Source: Tillus elongatus (lineage: Eukaryota > Arthropoda > Insecta > Coleoptera > Cleridae). Taken from it: DNA of 64,000 nt. The stretch is taken from the NCBI GenBank assembly GCA_964006375.1, contig OZ023262.1, positions 194,288,907-194,352,906 of the forward strand, written 5' to 3'. This document shows positions 11,450-26,013 of the stretch, piece by piece; positions within the stretch are counted from its first letter, which is position 1, and every line of letters starts with the position of its first letter. The notes under the pieces were generated by a model. It was not told the DNA's origin. It saw nothing but the letters and a program-made list of their open reading frames with translations, and ran no database searches. A program made the translations under genes and the position numbers.

Positions 11450-13547
11450 CAGGCTGATTTTTTTAAAGTGTCTCACCCCTGTAATTTCTTTATTATCAGA
11501 GATATCAAAAAAATTCCAACGCCATCTGACAAACTATCATGCGGTGAGTTAAAATATTGCGACAGAAAAGCAATTGCACATCGCCTTTATAGGAATCCGT
11601 GGCCAACGTTAATTTTCTTGAAAGGAACGATAGGTCTCAGACACATACAGTCGATGTAGAATCGAAATCTGCGTACAACGATGCCACGCTCGCATTTCTG
11701 AGTCGAGCCGTTTCGGTGATATGACGTCACAAAATTTCAAAACGTGTGTGATTTTTTAATTGTCTCACCCCTGTAATTTCTTTATTATCAGAGATATCAA
11801 AAAAATTACAACACCATCTGACAAACTAATATGCGATGTTAAAATATTGTGACAGAAAAACAATTGCAGGTCGCCTTCATACAAATCCATGGCCAACGTT
11901 GATTTTCTTAAAAGGAACGATAGACCCCAGCCACATAAAATCGATGCAGAATCGAAATCTACGTACAACGATGCCACGCTCGCATTTCTGAGTCAAGCCG
12001 TTTCGGAAACATGACGTCACAAAATTTCAAAATGTTGGTGATTTATTTAAGCGTCTCACACTAATTTCTTTATTATCAGAGATATCAAAAAAATTAAAAC
12101 GCCATCTGACAAACTACCATGCGATGAGTTAAAATATTGCGATAGAAAAACAATTGCATATCGCCTTCATAGAAATCCATGGCCACGTTGATTTTCTTAA
12201 ATGGAACGATAGGCCTCAGACACATAAGGTCGATGCAGAATCGAAATCTGCGTACAACGATGCCACGCTCGTATTTCTGAGTCGAGCCGTTTCCGAGACA
12301 TGACGTCACAAAATGTCAAAATGTTTGCGATTTTTTTTAGTGTCTCAGTCCCGTAATTTCTTTATTATCAGAGATATCAAAAAAATTCCAACGGCATCTG
12401 ACAAACTACCATGCGATGAGTTAAAATATTTGGCAGAAAAACAATTGCACATCGCCTTCATATAAATCCATGGCCACGTTGATTTCCTTAAATGGAACGA
12501 TAGGCCTCAGACACATAATGTCGATGCAGAATCGAAATCTGCGTACAACGATGCCACGCTTGTATCTCTGAGTCGAGCCGTTTCGGAGACATGACGTCAC
12601 AAAATTTCAAAATGTTTACGATTTATTTTAGTGTCTCAGCCCTGTAGTTTATTATCAGAGATATCAAAAAAATTCCAACGACATCTGAGAAACTACCGTG
12701 CGATGAGTTAAAATATTGTGGCAGAAAAACAATTGCACATCGCCTTCATCGAAATCCATCGCCAACGTTGATTTTCTTAAATGGAACGATAGGTCTCAGA
12801 CACATACAGTCGATACAGAATCGAAAGCTGCGTACAACGATGTTACGCTTGCATTTATGAGTTGAGCCGTTTCGGAAACATGACCTCACAACATTTCAAA
12901 ATGTTTGTGATTTTTTTAAGTGTCTCAGCCCTGTAATTTCTTTATAAGAGAGATATCAAAAGATACCATGCGATGAGTTCAAATATTGCAACCGAAAAAC
13001 AATTTCAGAGGTGAGACACTTAAAAAAATCATTTGGCAATTTTGTGACGTCATGTCTCCGAAACAGCTCGACTCAGAAATGCGAGAGTGGCATCGTTGTA
13101 CGCAGATTTCGATTCTGCATCGACTGTATGTGTCTGACGCCTATCGTTCCATTTAAGAAAATCAACGTTGGCAACGGATTTCTATGAAGGCGATGTGCAA
13201 TTGCTTTTCTGTCGCAATATTTTAACTCATCGCATGATAAATTGTCAAATGGCGTTGGAATTTTTTTGATACCTCTGATAATAAAGAAATTACAGAGTTG
13301 AGACCCTTAAATAAATCAGTCATGTCTCCGAAACGGCTTGACTCAGAAATGCGAGCGTGGCATCCTTGTACGCAGATTTCGATTCTGCATCGACTGTATG
13401 TATCTGAGGCCTATCGTTCCATTTAAGAAAATCAACGTTGGCAACGGATATCTATGAAGGCGATGTGCAATTGTTTTTCCGTCGCAATATTTCAACTCAT
13501 CCCATGATAGTTTGTCAGATGGTGAGACACTTAAAAAAATCACCCTG
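11450..13547. mobile_element. MITE amplified into a tandem, partly inverted array
   Basis: The outer ends caggctgattttttt and aaaaaaatcaccctg are inverted repeats flanked by TA (11448-11449, 13548-13549), as in Tc1/mariner MITEs. Inside are six direct units beginning at about 11471, 11763, 12054, 12343, 12634 and 12923 (spacing 289-292 bp, the last truncated), then two units in opposite orientation (about 13009-13300 and 13300-13540). Each unit carries tttctttattatcagagat, tgcgtacaacgatg and gagccgtttcgg...tgacgtcac. The short open frames in it are shared by all copies because of the repeat and show no protein motif. Confidence 0.85.
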
Positions 13548-14300
13548 TACATTATGCATATACTATATTAATATAGAAGTCGTTAAGATTCACTGTGTTT
13601 AAAGCATACTGGCATGAAAAATTAATAAGGACAGGAATGATTTTATTTAATTTGCCATACTGTATAAATCAACATTAAGTACGAATGACTGTCATAGTTT
13701 ACGCTCTTTACATGTCGCATTTTAATCGATCGGGAATACAATTTACACAGAACTAATGCGCAAAACCGATTAAACGATTTCGATTGTAAATCATACAGAA
13801 ACGCTGTTTCTGCTTTATTGTCCAAACGGTGGCAGAACTGGATTATTATACACAACATGAAAATGTGGTTGATTCATTGAAAATTGTCAGCGTTCACTGC
13901 TTTGCCATGTGAGCTGCATCTTAATCAGTTGAGCCATGGATTGTACTACGATGTGGAAAATTTATCACCCCAGATACAGCTATTGTGTATTTTATTACAA
14001 TAACTGAGTAACTCGTGAGTCACGGAAGTCCTTCTTCTAACCTCCTACTCGTAAATTTTATGCACAAGTGGTTTAGTTTTAATGCCAAATAGCCTCGAAT
14101 TGTGTGTACCGTGAATTGCAATATCTGTTTCCATCTGCATCACAATAGTACTGAGCCTGCACTCTATAAGCTGAGGACTAGAATTAATGAATTTAATTTA
14201 AGCTGTTGTATTTTCTTACCATAGTGATGTGTAGTACATCGTTGTATTTGTCATAAAGTGCACTATCAAACTATGTGAACATTAAATATGGCTTATATAA
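13548..14300. other. no gene recognised
   Basis: AT-rich spacer. The 71-codon frame at 13643-13858 has no recognisable features. Confidence 0.4.
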
Positions 14301-14305
14301 AAAAA

Positions 14306-14617
14306 GTCTGGACGCAGCAAGTGCGTTATGGAAGTGAATTTTCTTAAAATGTTTTTAATAGAAAACATGTCTCTTTAATGCAAGCAGGAATATATTTGGT
14401 CACCGGTATAATCTATATAGTAGGAACAGTGTACCATTTTACCAACATAACTTTTTTGAAAATCTACAAAAATTTTTCGAAAATAAACTTAAAACATTTC
14501 CGAGAAAACTCGTTTCTTACCTGACGAACCTTAGGTTAATAGCAGATTGCGTTATTGAATTTTGAAGCGTTTAATAAATTCGCTAGTAAAACGCACTTAC
14601 TGCGTCACGATTTTTTT
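14306..14617. mobile_element. MITE-like element with hairpin termini, copy 1
   Basis: Left end ggacgcagcaagtgcgttat and an inverted right end (acgcacttactgcgtcac) enclose about 310 bp. Each terminus can fold as ACGCA-GCAAG-TGCGT. The interior matches the R-TA 3' arm (aaaatttttcgaaaataaac, cgagaaaactcgtttc). Related elements lie at 53335-53633 and 63268-63584. Confidence 0.65.
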
Positions 14618-15490
<873 letters not shown>

Positions 15491-15728
15491 CTTGTGAAGC
15501 CACGGGAAGAGTCTACGACTGTATTAAATATGGAACCGTTTCACTAAGTTAGGCCAAGAACAAACAACCAGATATGCTATTCAAATTGAATTAAGTCTTA
15601 AAACTTTCATCTCCTCTTTATCAAATTATTTTTTATACAAAAACTCGCTAAAAAAATCATCGGAATAACAACAATCATATTAGATAACTGTAAAGTGAAA
15701 TAAGACTTTAAAAAATGATAAAAAGCGA

Positions 15729-15812
15729 AGTCGCTAACCAGGATTAGAACGCGTCCTCTGGGAATCGATTATTACGATCACTGTACACCTAGCCGACTGA
15801 GCTACGCACTAT
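15729..15812 (-). tRNA. tRNA-like relic (probable SINE head)
   Basis: On the minus strand the internal promoter boxes of a tRNA are visible: an A box gtagctcagtcgg (15797-15809 region) and a weaker B box cgttctaatcc about 50 nt downstream. The presumed acceptor ends do not pair and no clear anticodon stem could be assigned. It is more likely a tRNA-derived SINE head or pseudogene than a working tRNA. Confidence 0.45.
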
Positions 15813-16363
15813 ATGCATTTGCCAGCAGGACTACCGTATTGTACAAGGTTTTACAATTTACATAAATCCTTGTTGACTTACAATGGATTTTTTGGTTACA
15901 TTTTAACGAAATCTAGAAAAATAACGACTTAGACACATATCTAGGAGCTTGTTAGTCATTCCTTGTAATATTTTTCGCTCATATTCTGATCACTAAATTT
16001 TTATATTTTTATCTTTCTTGAATCAGATTTAATTAATTAAAAAGTAATTTACCTCTAACTTTTTTGTCTTTTGAGATAGAAATCTGAATTTTGGTGTGTA
16101 GGATACTCTTTACGACAGAAACTAGTGTACAAAATTTGGTTGCCCTAACTTTATTATTTCCAGAGATATAATACGGATTACAGCTTTAAAATCGCTGGAT
16201 AAATGTTCCCAGCCAAATTTGAGTCACATGGATTGCAAAATTGAAAAATTACCGAAGAGACAGCTTTAGAGGATATTTCACAATAACTATTTTGGATTTT
16301 TAAGAAAATGTGTTATGACAAGCACACGCATTAAGCTTATTTTGTAAGGCACATACACTAATA

Positions 16364-16366
<3 letters not shown>
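15813..16366 (-). repeat. AT-rich DNA with reversed R-TA body piece
   Basis: 16060-16170 reads ttttttgtcttttgagatag, aaatttggttgccctaac, tttccagagatat: the reversed middle of the R-TA body. The rest is unassigned. Confidence 0.6.

Positions 16367-16455
<89 letters not shown>
16367..16455. repeat. (TA)n array 6
   Basis: Belongs to a reversed R-TA copy whose 5' arm follows at 16456. Confidence 0.95.
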
Positions 16456-16460
<5 letters not shown>

Positions 16461-16605
16461 TTATGCATTTATACACATATAGAAATTCAAACGGACCTTG
16501 ATTTCGGGTTATAGAGGCCCAAATTCACACTCATTTGAAAAATATTTTACATAGTCTCACCAGCGATTAGATTTTTTAAAAATATAAATTCGCTAATAAA
16601 AAAAG
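16456..16605 (-). repeat. R-TA 5' arm, reversed, diverged
   Basis: caaacggaccttgatttcgg, caaattcacactcatttg and a worn hairpin ending aaattcgctaata. Confidence 0.65.
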
Positions 16606-17628
16606 ACCCAAAATTTGAATTTTACTCTAATTCGTGATGATATGAAAAAATTTTTTTTAAGTTTAAAAGTCGTGGCCTTATCAATTTTTTTCATGAAAAT
16701 TCTCTGAAAATACAGATTACTTATGTACTTAAAGCACAAGTAATGGTTAAAATTAATTACACTGAAGTTGTTTCAACTAATTTGCGCAGAATGATATTTA
16801 GCAATGAATTAAGTGATATTTTCATGTGTCGCCCTAGTCTAGGCCCAATGTATTAACGAAATCTTTCCCATCTTCTTTCAGTAAATTGGGTAAGCGGTCT
16901 CTTAAAAGAAATTCAACGGGAAATGCAATCTTTAGATTTTACAATTACAGTGATGGAGAATTCCCAGATGATTTCCTTTATCTAGCTGCTTTAAAATAGA
17001 TAAGACTCACTTTATCCCAGTGACATGACTGATACTAATTTTACCAATAAAGTGACCTTGAATACCAACAACCTGAAAGACGTTGTAAATTAAGACTTGA
17101 AAGCGAATACCTTGAAAATTCTGCTCTCTATTCATGTTAAACGAAGCTCGGCCTCACGGAAAGTTTTAGGCAATTCTTAAACTTGGCATGGAACATTCAG
17201 ACGAATGGTATATAAATTTTTTACTTTCCTGCGTAAGACAGGGTGCCAGAAAATTGACCCTAATTTAAATATACGAGTATGATTAAAGTACGTTCTCTGA
17301 ATGTTCAGAAGAAAAAGGCTAAATCTAAACTCCCACTACGTTTCCTACTGAAATATGAAATTCAATTTGTCATTTGAAACAACCAGTCACGGTTTACCTA
17401 AATTTTTGTGCTTAGCTAACAATAATAAGAAAATGCCAAACAAGCCTTGAACAACTCACCTAAATAATGACTTCTCATTAATTATTAATGCCAGAGAAAA
17501 CAAACAGAATCACCATTACAGCTTTTTTAATTAATTATAGTAACTGTTCCGGGTTTTGTGTAATTGACGAAAACAAAAGACAGAAGAGAATTATATTTTC
17601 ACAATTTGATTTTAAACAGGCTTGTTTA
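16606..17628. other. no gene recognised
   Basis: Unassigned AT-rich sequence with no motif-bearing frame. Confidence 0.4.
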
Positions 17629-17763
17629 TTAGCGAATTTTCGTGGATTCAGTAATGAGGAGAATCCGACTTTTAAATTTAAAAATTTAAAAAATGCCCTT
17701 AAATAAGCGAGGACTAACCGCCTCGTACACAACATCTGTGATCAGTTTTAATTTTTATATGTT

Positions 17764-17766
<3 letters not shown>
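17629..17766 (+). repeat. R-TA 5' arm
   Basis: ttagcgaattttcgtggatt, gaggagaatccgac, gcgaggactaaccgcctcg, then tcagttttaatttttatatg before (TA)n. Confidence 0.7.

Positions 17767-17835
<69 letters not shown>
17767..17835. repeat. (TA)n array 7
   Basis: R-TA 5' arm on the left. An unrelated sequence (17836 on) replaces the expected body on the right. Confidence 0.95.
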
Positions 17836-17839
<4 letters not shown>

Positions 17840-18640
17840 CATTAACGGCAATCGACCTCAATAATCATGGGCACTGAAAAAACACAATTTCTTTGCTAAA
17901 ACATGCTCTATATTTCGCACCTTTTTTGGTGCATCCTCAGGAGCCTGGAAAGAGCTATGACATACAATTTATGATTAACTTCGAAAGCTGAACAAAGGAC
18001 GAGAAGCAACCAGCAAGGGAACACCTAAGGAGAGTGAGGCATCTCACAGGTTTGGTATTTCACACATAACAAATACACAGGACACACCAGGACACTGACG
18101 AAAACCTTCATTACATGGTCATAATTGTAAGAATTTTGTTATAATTTAAAAGTTGAAGTAGAAGAGTTAATGCAACACATGTGGTTCTTAATAACCTGTT
18201 GATTGACAGCTGACTTATCTGTTTATGACACACGGGCCGGGAGTGCCAACAGAGCTTCTAAGCATTAGTAGAAGTATAGAAGCATCAAACTATAAAATGG
18301 TTTATCTGGAAAATGTCGAAATTAGTACGTAAAACTCTTATATACCTTTGGTTAAGCTATAAAGCTATAAGATGGTAACTTAAGTTATAAATTGTATAAC
18401 ATGTACAAACACAAGTTTTTAACTAACTCACCCCTGCCCTCTGTATGATTGTATATTTCACAATGAATAGATAAACAACTACATAAATAATAAATGTATA
18501 CAGAGTGCCACAGAATAAATTACAATCCATACGACCACGCGATAGGAGACCAACAAATAATTAAAAAAAGATCCTATACACTAATGTCCGATCGTTTTGT
18601 GTTTTCAAGTTAGACTGTTGAATTTTTTTTCTAAAAAATT
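17836..18640. other. unidentified insertion next to (TA)n, with a hammerhead-like fold
   Basis: About 800 bp of more balanced composition with no open frame. It takes the place of the R-TA body after array 7. At 17913-17940, minus strand, CTGAGGA, one T, a perfect 5-bp stem GCACC/GGTGC and GAAA recall a hammerhead core, but no cleavage triplet or stem I was found. Confidence 0.4.
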
Positions 18641-18649
18641 GAAACGCCG

Positions 18650-19620
<971 letters not shown>

Positions 19621-19627
19621 ATAGGAT

Positions 19628-19855
19628 AACGCGGCCATCTGGCCACCTCGGTGACCACCTTTATTTCCATTGAATTTCTATGCATGGGGAAGACTTAAGA
19701 GTAGAGTCTATAAAGTAAATGTAGCGACAAAACAAGAACTGGAGGAAAGGGTCAAATCAGCATTCCAAGAGTTAAATGCAGAAGAAATTTACACGGCTGC
19801 TAGTGGTGGTGTAATGAACAGAATCTTGAGATGTCTTCAAGGTAATGACCAGTAA
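19628..19855 (+). pseudogene. C-terminal fragment of a mariner-type transposase
   Basis: The reading WPPR*PPLFPLNFYAWG matches the WPPRSPDLTPxDFYLWG block of the DD41D transposases elsewhere in the window. The last catalytic Asp is changed to Asn and a stop interrupts the motif. It then continues open through VYKVNVATKQELEERVKSAF to the stop after GNDQ. Only about 70 residues survive, and no upstream catalytic domain or TIRs were found. It is a fossil fragment, diverged from both DD41D copies in this window. Confidence 0.75.
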
Positions 19856-20135
19856 TTCGAACATTTAAGTTACCAGAACTGATACTGATACGAATAGTTT
19901 TATTATTGTCATAACACACTACACACATATCAAATGTCTAGAAACCAGAACTTTTCAGGCATACAAAATTGCTTCATATACAAGTGATATGGGTTAATAT
20001 ATCAGATATGTCTAACAAATATACCATGCGTCATTTAAATACGCCATCATATTGCGTTTTATGTAAAAATCACCATTAACTCGCACATGATCAATTTTAT
20101 CTATAGGGAATGGTAATGTAGTTTGAAGAACAATT

Positions 20136-22874
20136 GAATACCTTGCTGCAAAAAGGGGTAACTAAATTTTTTTTAGGAAAATGACCTTTCTATACTAAAT
20201 TGTGTACAAAAAAATTCTACATCGTTTGGTGCAAAAACGACGTGATTCCGTGATATACACCACCTTCTAGACCGTTTTATGTACTTATCCCCTAGTATTG
20301 CCTGGAGCAAGAATGAGACTTCTCCGGATTTATCTCCTTTTTGCACCAAGTAATTTTAGTATTCGGTTGACAACAAGACCATACATATTGCATTGTTGCG
20401 CTATTTTACATAGGCATACAACACGTGTTTCTATGAAGTGGTGTATTTGTTAAAATTGAAGGGTTTTAGTGTAAATTTTCTGCGAATAAAAGTAACTATG
20501 AGTGATACAAGTGAAGTAGAAAGTGAGCCTTTTAGTGCTGGTTCCTCAAATAACTACGAACCTAGCGAAAAAAGTGAGATTAATAATAGCGATAGAGACA
20601 GTGAGGTTACTGCCATTTCGAATCCGAGTACATCCGGAATAAAGAAACGGAAATCAAGAAATGAACTTAACTGAAAAAGGAATGTTGGGAAAATAAAGCT
20701 GGCATCAGGCATGGTGCATACTGACTATAAATCAACCAAAGGAGCTAGAGTCTTGGGAGTATATTACCGCTGTAAAAAAATGTTTTGGAAAAGTTGATGA
20801 TGATATTCGGAATGATATTTTATCAAAATTTAATGGTATCGGTGATAAAATTGCACAAGACCGTTATCTGCCTCGTAATATCACATCTCATACTCCGGTT
20901 CTTTCTCGTCCAAAAAATAATCTCGGCAAACCTTGCGCTGCTGTATATAAATATAGAATTCGAATTCAAAATATTGTTGTAGATTTTTGTAAAAAGGCAT
21001 TTTGAGCCATTCATGGCATTTCTAAAAAGCGAGTGGAGCTTCTGGCAAAACATTTATCTATTTCAAATGAAATAACGTCACCTAATGAGCGTCGAGGAAA
21101 TCATCATAATCGACCGAATGCAATACCAGAAAAAATCGTTGAACAAGTCAATCTTTACATCAACAGTTTCCCAAGACGTGCTTCACACTAAAGCAGAAAT
21201 AAAAACCACAAAACTTGTTACCTGCATCCCGACCCAAACGTTAAAAAAATGTATGAGTTATATATCAAAAATTCGAACCTGACATGAAAATATTATTAGA
21301 GGAGAGGAAAGAGAAGACAGCATATTTCAAACCAAACGTAACTTACAACTTTTATTTCCGATATTTTAAAGCTAATTTTAAGCTTAAATTTGGTAATCCA
21401 AGAACTGATACTTGTGAAGTTTGTGATAAGTTGGAAAATGAGTCTAAATCTAAATCACTCTCAGATGAGCGTCTCAAACAAATAAAAACTGAGAAAGAAT
21501 TGCATCATAGAAAAGCGCAATCATTTTTTGAGGATATGTCCCAGAAAACTGCGCTTGCTAAGGAAAATAGCAACATTGAGGTACTATCGTTTGATTTTCA
21601 GCAAAATATGCCCTTGCCAAGAGCTCCATCAGGGGATGAATTTTATTTAAGACAGTTATGGCTTCAACTTCTGCATTTACTCTGGGAAAAATGGCATTGC
21701 TCACTTTTACGTTTACGATGCAACTGAGGACAGAAACACTCCCGACGAACCCATTAGCTTCTTACTACACTATACTGAGAATGTTCTTCATAAAGATGTC
21801 GATACCTTATACTTATTTTCCGATAACTGTTGTGCTCAAAATAAGAACCATACAATGGTATAGTTTCTTCATACATTAGTACAATCAGGCCGATTAAAAA
21901 AAAACTCATAGATTTCCAGAGCCGGGCCATAGTTTTATCCCCTGTGATCACTGCTTTGGGGTAATTGAGAAATCAATAAGAAAAGTTGAAAGAGTATACG
22001 TTCCTCAGGAGTATATGCAAATAATGGCCCAAGTCTTCACGTTCATTTTCTATTATAAGGGTCACTCAAGATCAAATTAAAATTTTTGTTAAACTCCTAA
22101 AGCCTCATTTTAAACGAGTCACGGTGAATAGTAACAAAGAACGATTCAACATAAGCCAGTACAAGGTCTTTGTTACTGTTCTGACGTCTCTACCATCCAG
22201 TGCAGTAAGTCTACTAATATCATGATGTTCCTAAGTTTCGCAATACAAAAGTCAGCTGTACTGCCTGCATTGGCCGAAGCTTTACCAGCTTATTGTAACA
22301 AACTACCTGTCAAGAACGCAAAGTATGAAAATGTTATGAAGTTAGCTAATAAATATGTACCTTAGAATGACATTTGGTATTATCAACAGCTAAAATCAGA
22401 TTCCAACAACACCCAGGAGAGTGAGACCGAAATCACAGACAATGATGCTAATGAATAGCAAGATATTTTTGATGTACGTATTCGATATTTGTTTATTTCA
22501 TCAGGATACATTATTTTAGTTTTATTCTCTACTACTTTAGTTTTTGCTTAGGAAATTCATTAGTTTTATGTTCCCGTCAAATTTATTCAATAAAGATTAT
22601 TCAAAACATGAACAATTTTTATTTTTTGATGTTCTCTACCAAAAAAAAATTTTTTTTTGGGAAAAAAGGGATAAGTCCAACGGTTTCTATTTTTTTTAAA
22701 GTTAAAATGGATGAATATATTGAAATGAACTAGGTGCCTAAAATAGATAACTAATTCGATGATACTGTAAAAAAAGGGAAAATGATATTTATCAAATTAT
22801 AGGAATTAAAAGTTTTTTCAAATTACTCGACAACTACTTTTGTGGAGATGTTTTCTTTTTGCAGCAGGGTCTTC
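20136..22874 (+). mobile_element. DNA transposon relic with about 25-bp TIRs, family uncertain
   Basis: Ends gaataccttgctgcaaaaag (20136) and the inverse ctttttgcagcagggtcttc (to 22874) are flanked by aatt on both sides, a possible 4-bp target duplication, although AATT is itself a palindrome. The element is 2739 bp and carries one broken gene. A 4-bp duplication and a single long ORF would suit a Sola-type element, but I cannot confirm the superfamily. Confidence 0.65.
20498..22458 (+). pseudogene. putative transposase of a widespread insect repeat family, multiply broken
   Basis: I start at ATG 20498 (MSDTSEVESEPF), an acidic, Ser-rich N-terminus. After disruptions the readable blocks, in order, are KVDDDIRNDILSKFNGIGDK, then RIQNIVVDFCKKAF, then the stop-containing SH*SR block and CYLHPDPNVKKMYELY. 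Next come FGNPRTDTCEVCD (a CxxC pair), LSFDFQQNMPLPRAPSGDEF, FSDNCCAQNKNHTMV, PGHSFIPCDHCFGVIEK and KSDSNNTQESETEITDNDA before the stop at 22458. The order FDFQQ, SDNC-QNKNH and GHSF matches an abundant uncharacterised arthropod repeat-protein family, probably a DDE-type transposase. I count at least six stops or frameshifts, so no product is expected. The family name is inference. Confidence 0.7.
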
Positions 22875-23904
22875 AATTATGAATTGCATTCATTGAAGGC
22901 ATAATGTACTAAAAACATTGATAAACTATTAACATGTTTATGGAAATTCACTACCATAACGCACTTACAGCGCCCAGAAACCTTTTTTATATTGATTTAC
23001 TTATGTAAGTTACACAGCGTATCAAAGATGTTGACATTTTTGTTTATATACGACAGAATATGTAGTTTTACTGAACAGTTTTTTCTATTAGGAAGTAAGA
23101 CACTCTTTAGAACTTGCGTGTTATTTTCTTCCAGCTATCGATATAAATGCAAATAGTAATTAATCTTAGATGGCTAATAAGAAATCAGTTAATCCCAAAA
23201 GAATATTATAGTTCCAAAAAGAAATAAATGGTTTCGCTTGAGAGAATTCTCTCTCCTATATCTGTATTTGAAAGCTGCTTGACGGCTGCAGAGGAGAAAT
23301 GTCTATTAAACGCCAAGAAACATGGGATCAATTACTCTGGAGCGGGACAAATAAGGAGCTCAGTCAAGAACACCATGCAGATTGAAATGCAGTAGAAGAG
23401 TTGAAAAATGCAGCACCTCATTTACTCAAATCTACCACATTTTTCAGAAGGCAAGGGTAATTCGTGAACAAATGAACCTTCATTTGTAACTAAAATATAG
23501 GTTCTTTCACCCTTATCACACTGTGCATTAGGTAAATAAATTCAGATTGGAATACGAACGTTTGGTTAAGGTACTTACGTGAGAAAAATGTTTTTCAATA
23601 GACTTGTATTCTCAATTTACCCAGCAGTTATTCGATCGATAAGGTGTAAATTATGTTGTCGTTTTGGAAGGGTAACGCTGGGTAAATGGAATATAAAAGG
23701 TGTAGTCAGAAAATGTTGTAGCGTATAGTTATTTTTTGACTTTTAGTTAATAAACTTCATATTGAATTAGAAAGATATTTTAGTGAGTATTTAGTTAATT
23801 GAATTACGACTCTTACGCACAAACCTAGTTTTCAACACTACCAAGTTTTTGGATATTAAATAAATTAAGATAGAGATTCGTTTTCTCATTTTGGGAACGC
23901 TGGT
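22875..23904. other. no gene; one R-TA terminus
   Basis: 22938-22985 is the R-TA 3' terminus (attcactaccataacgcac, then acagcgcccaga). The remaining sequence is unassigned. Confidence 0.5.
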
Positions 23905-24609
<705 letters not shown>

Positions 24610-24750
24610 GAACATATAAAAATCGAAACTGACCCCGGATATGTGTTCTAGGGGGTCTAATTAGCGATCATTTGAAATTTTTTCAAAATTCAAAAGTCTG
24701 GATCTCCTCATTAGTGAATTTTTTTTAAGAAAATTCACTAAAACCACACA
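24610..24750 (-). repeat. R-TA 5' arm, reversed
   Basis: gaaactgaccccggatatgt, ctaattagcgatcatttg, ggatctcctcattagtgaat and the opposing half-hairpin gaaaattcactaa. Confidence 0.85.
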
Positions 24751-24759
24751 AGAAGGTAG

Positions 24760-25205
24760 TGTTACATGGGAACGTAACATGCGAGAAGAACTGGTGGAAG
24801 CAGAAAACAATTCCAACAGAAAAAGCTTCAGGTCCTATGGAATCCAAACGTAGTTATAAAAAGAGTTTTAATTTTGACCAGAGTTGCTCTAGGAGATTTC
24901 ACCCATGTCTAGTCTTGTCTAGTTTTGTATAAGGGTAATAAATTGGTTGATGAGCCATCTTCTTACAGACTAATATACCCAAAAGACACAATTGGAAAAC
25001 TATTCAAACGAATGCTCTTACAAAAGCTGACATGACAGAACATAAGTACACTTGGAGAACCCAAATCACAAAACATATTAATAATGGTATGGAAGGGTTA
25101 GCGACCAAGCAGTACTGTTTTAAGAAGGGAAAATTAATGGTTGATGAAACCTCCAAGATTGTCAGTTATTGTAGAGAAAGTAGCAGGGTAACTGGAGAGA
25201 AATAA
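24760..25205 (+). pseudogene. LINE reverse-transcriptase relic
   Basis: Broken frames contain GNKLVDEPSSYRLIYPKDTI followed by GKLFKRMLLQKL, matching the 'KP...SSYRPI...' region near the start of non-LTR reverse transcriptases. Further on, LATKQYCFKKGKLMVDETSK fits the 'QxGFRxGxSTxDAI' block with substitutions. Several stops separate the pieces. It is too short and decayed to assign a clade; R1-like is a guess. Confidence 0.55.
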
Positions 25206-25569
25206 AGTTTCACGCGCTTATTGCGCTTGAATGCATTAAAATTTGCTAGGCGGGACGCAATTCCAACAGCGCTGGATTATTATAAAGACTCAGTATTTAA
25301 TTATTTGAGATTTCAAGCGAGCATGTTCAACCAATCGTTCCTGTTCCTGTGAAATCAGCTCCGGCCCAATCAGTGGAAGAAACTTCATGTTCCCGTACTG
25401 GTCTGTCACATATCCGTGGAATTATTGCACTGGTGTTTTTAGACAGGTTGCGCACCTCAAGGTGACAAAATTTAACGTGCCCACTGACAAGAAAATCTTC
25501 AGAAACACAAAAGACCCAATTCTGATACCTACTCAAGAGTAGAGACGTTGTTTATAGTATTGAGTACAT
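25206..25569. other. no gene recognised
   Basis: A 69-codon minus-strand frame here has no motif. The region may be decayed element DNA linking the relics on either side. Confidence 0.35.
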
Positions 25570-25835
25570 AAACTGAGATCTTAGATGTGGGTCAAACATC
25601 ACAGGCCTTTACAAGAAGAATACATTTACATTTAAAGTTACTTCAAGTTCCGTAGTGACAAATATGCGTTCGCTCAACATATTAAAAAAAAAGCATACAG
25701 AATTGATATCGATAACACCAAAATATTACATAAAGAAAAGATATTGAAAAAAAAACTGTTCCCGAAATATATAATATCCAGGAAACTGATACAATTATTT
25801 CGAAATCAGACATTAATAGTTTAAGTACTATTTAT
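25570..25835 (+). pseudogene. GIY-YIG endonuclease relic (Penelope-like)
   Basis: DVGQTSQAFTRRIHLHLK, then after a frame change SDKYAFAQHIKKKAYRIDID and NTKILHKEKI. This follows the GIY-YIG pattern seen at the end of Penelope-like proteins (YIGxTxxSxxxRxxEH ... FAxHI ... ILH), with the second motif altered to DVG. It indicates an old Penelope-like fragment distinct from the one at 34.5-36 kb. Confidence 0.5.
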
Positions 25836-26013
25836 ACCTATTTACTGTACTTAGACAGGATAAATCTAACAACTTAGTAATTGCTATGAAAGCAGCCCTT
25901 CGCATAGCTAGATTGCGGTTTTAGCTCCTGCATTCTGCGAATATGGTAATTAAGACAGCTAATTCCACTAATTGCAGTTTTGTCTGAGCGTCTGAGCTCT
26001 ATACTAGCCTCCT

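Noticed and set aside
11468..13552. Several 63-71-codon frames, similar to each other.
   Set aside because: They repeat because the MITE units repeat. The units differ by indels that break the frame, so no selection for protein is visible.
15729..15812. Functional tRNA gene.
   Set aside because: The A box is good, but acceptor ends do not pair, the B box is off consensus and no anticodon arm could be assigned.
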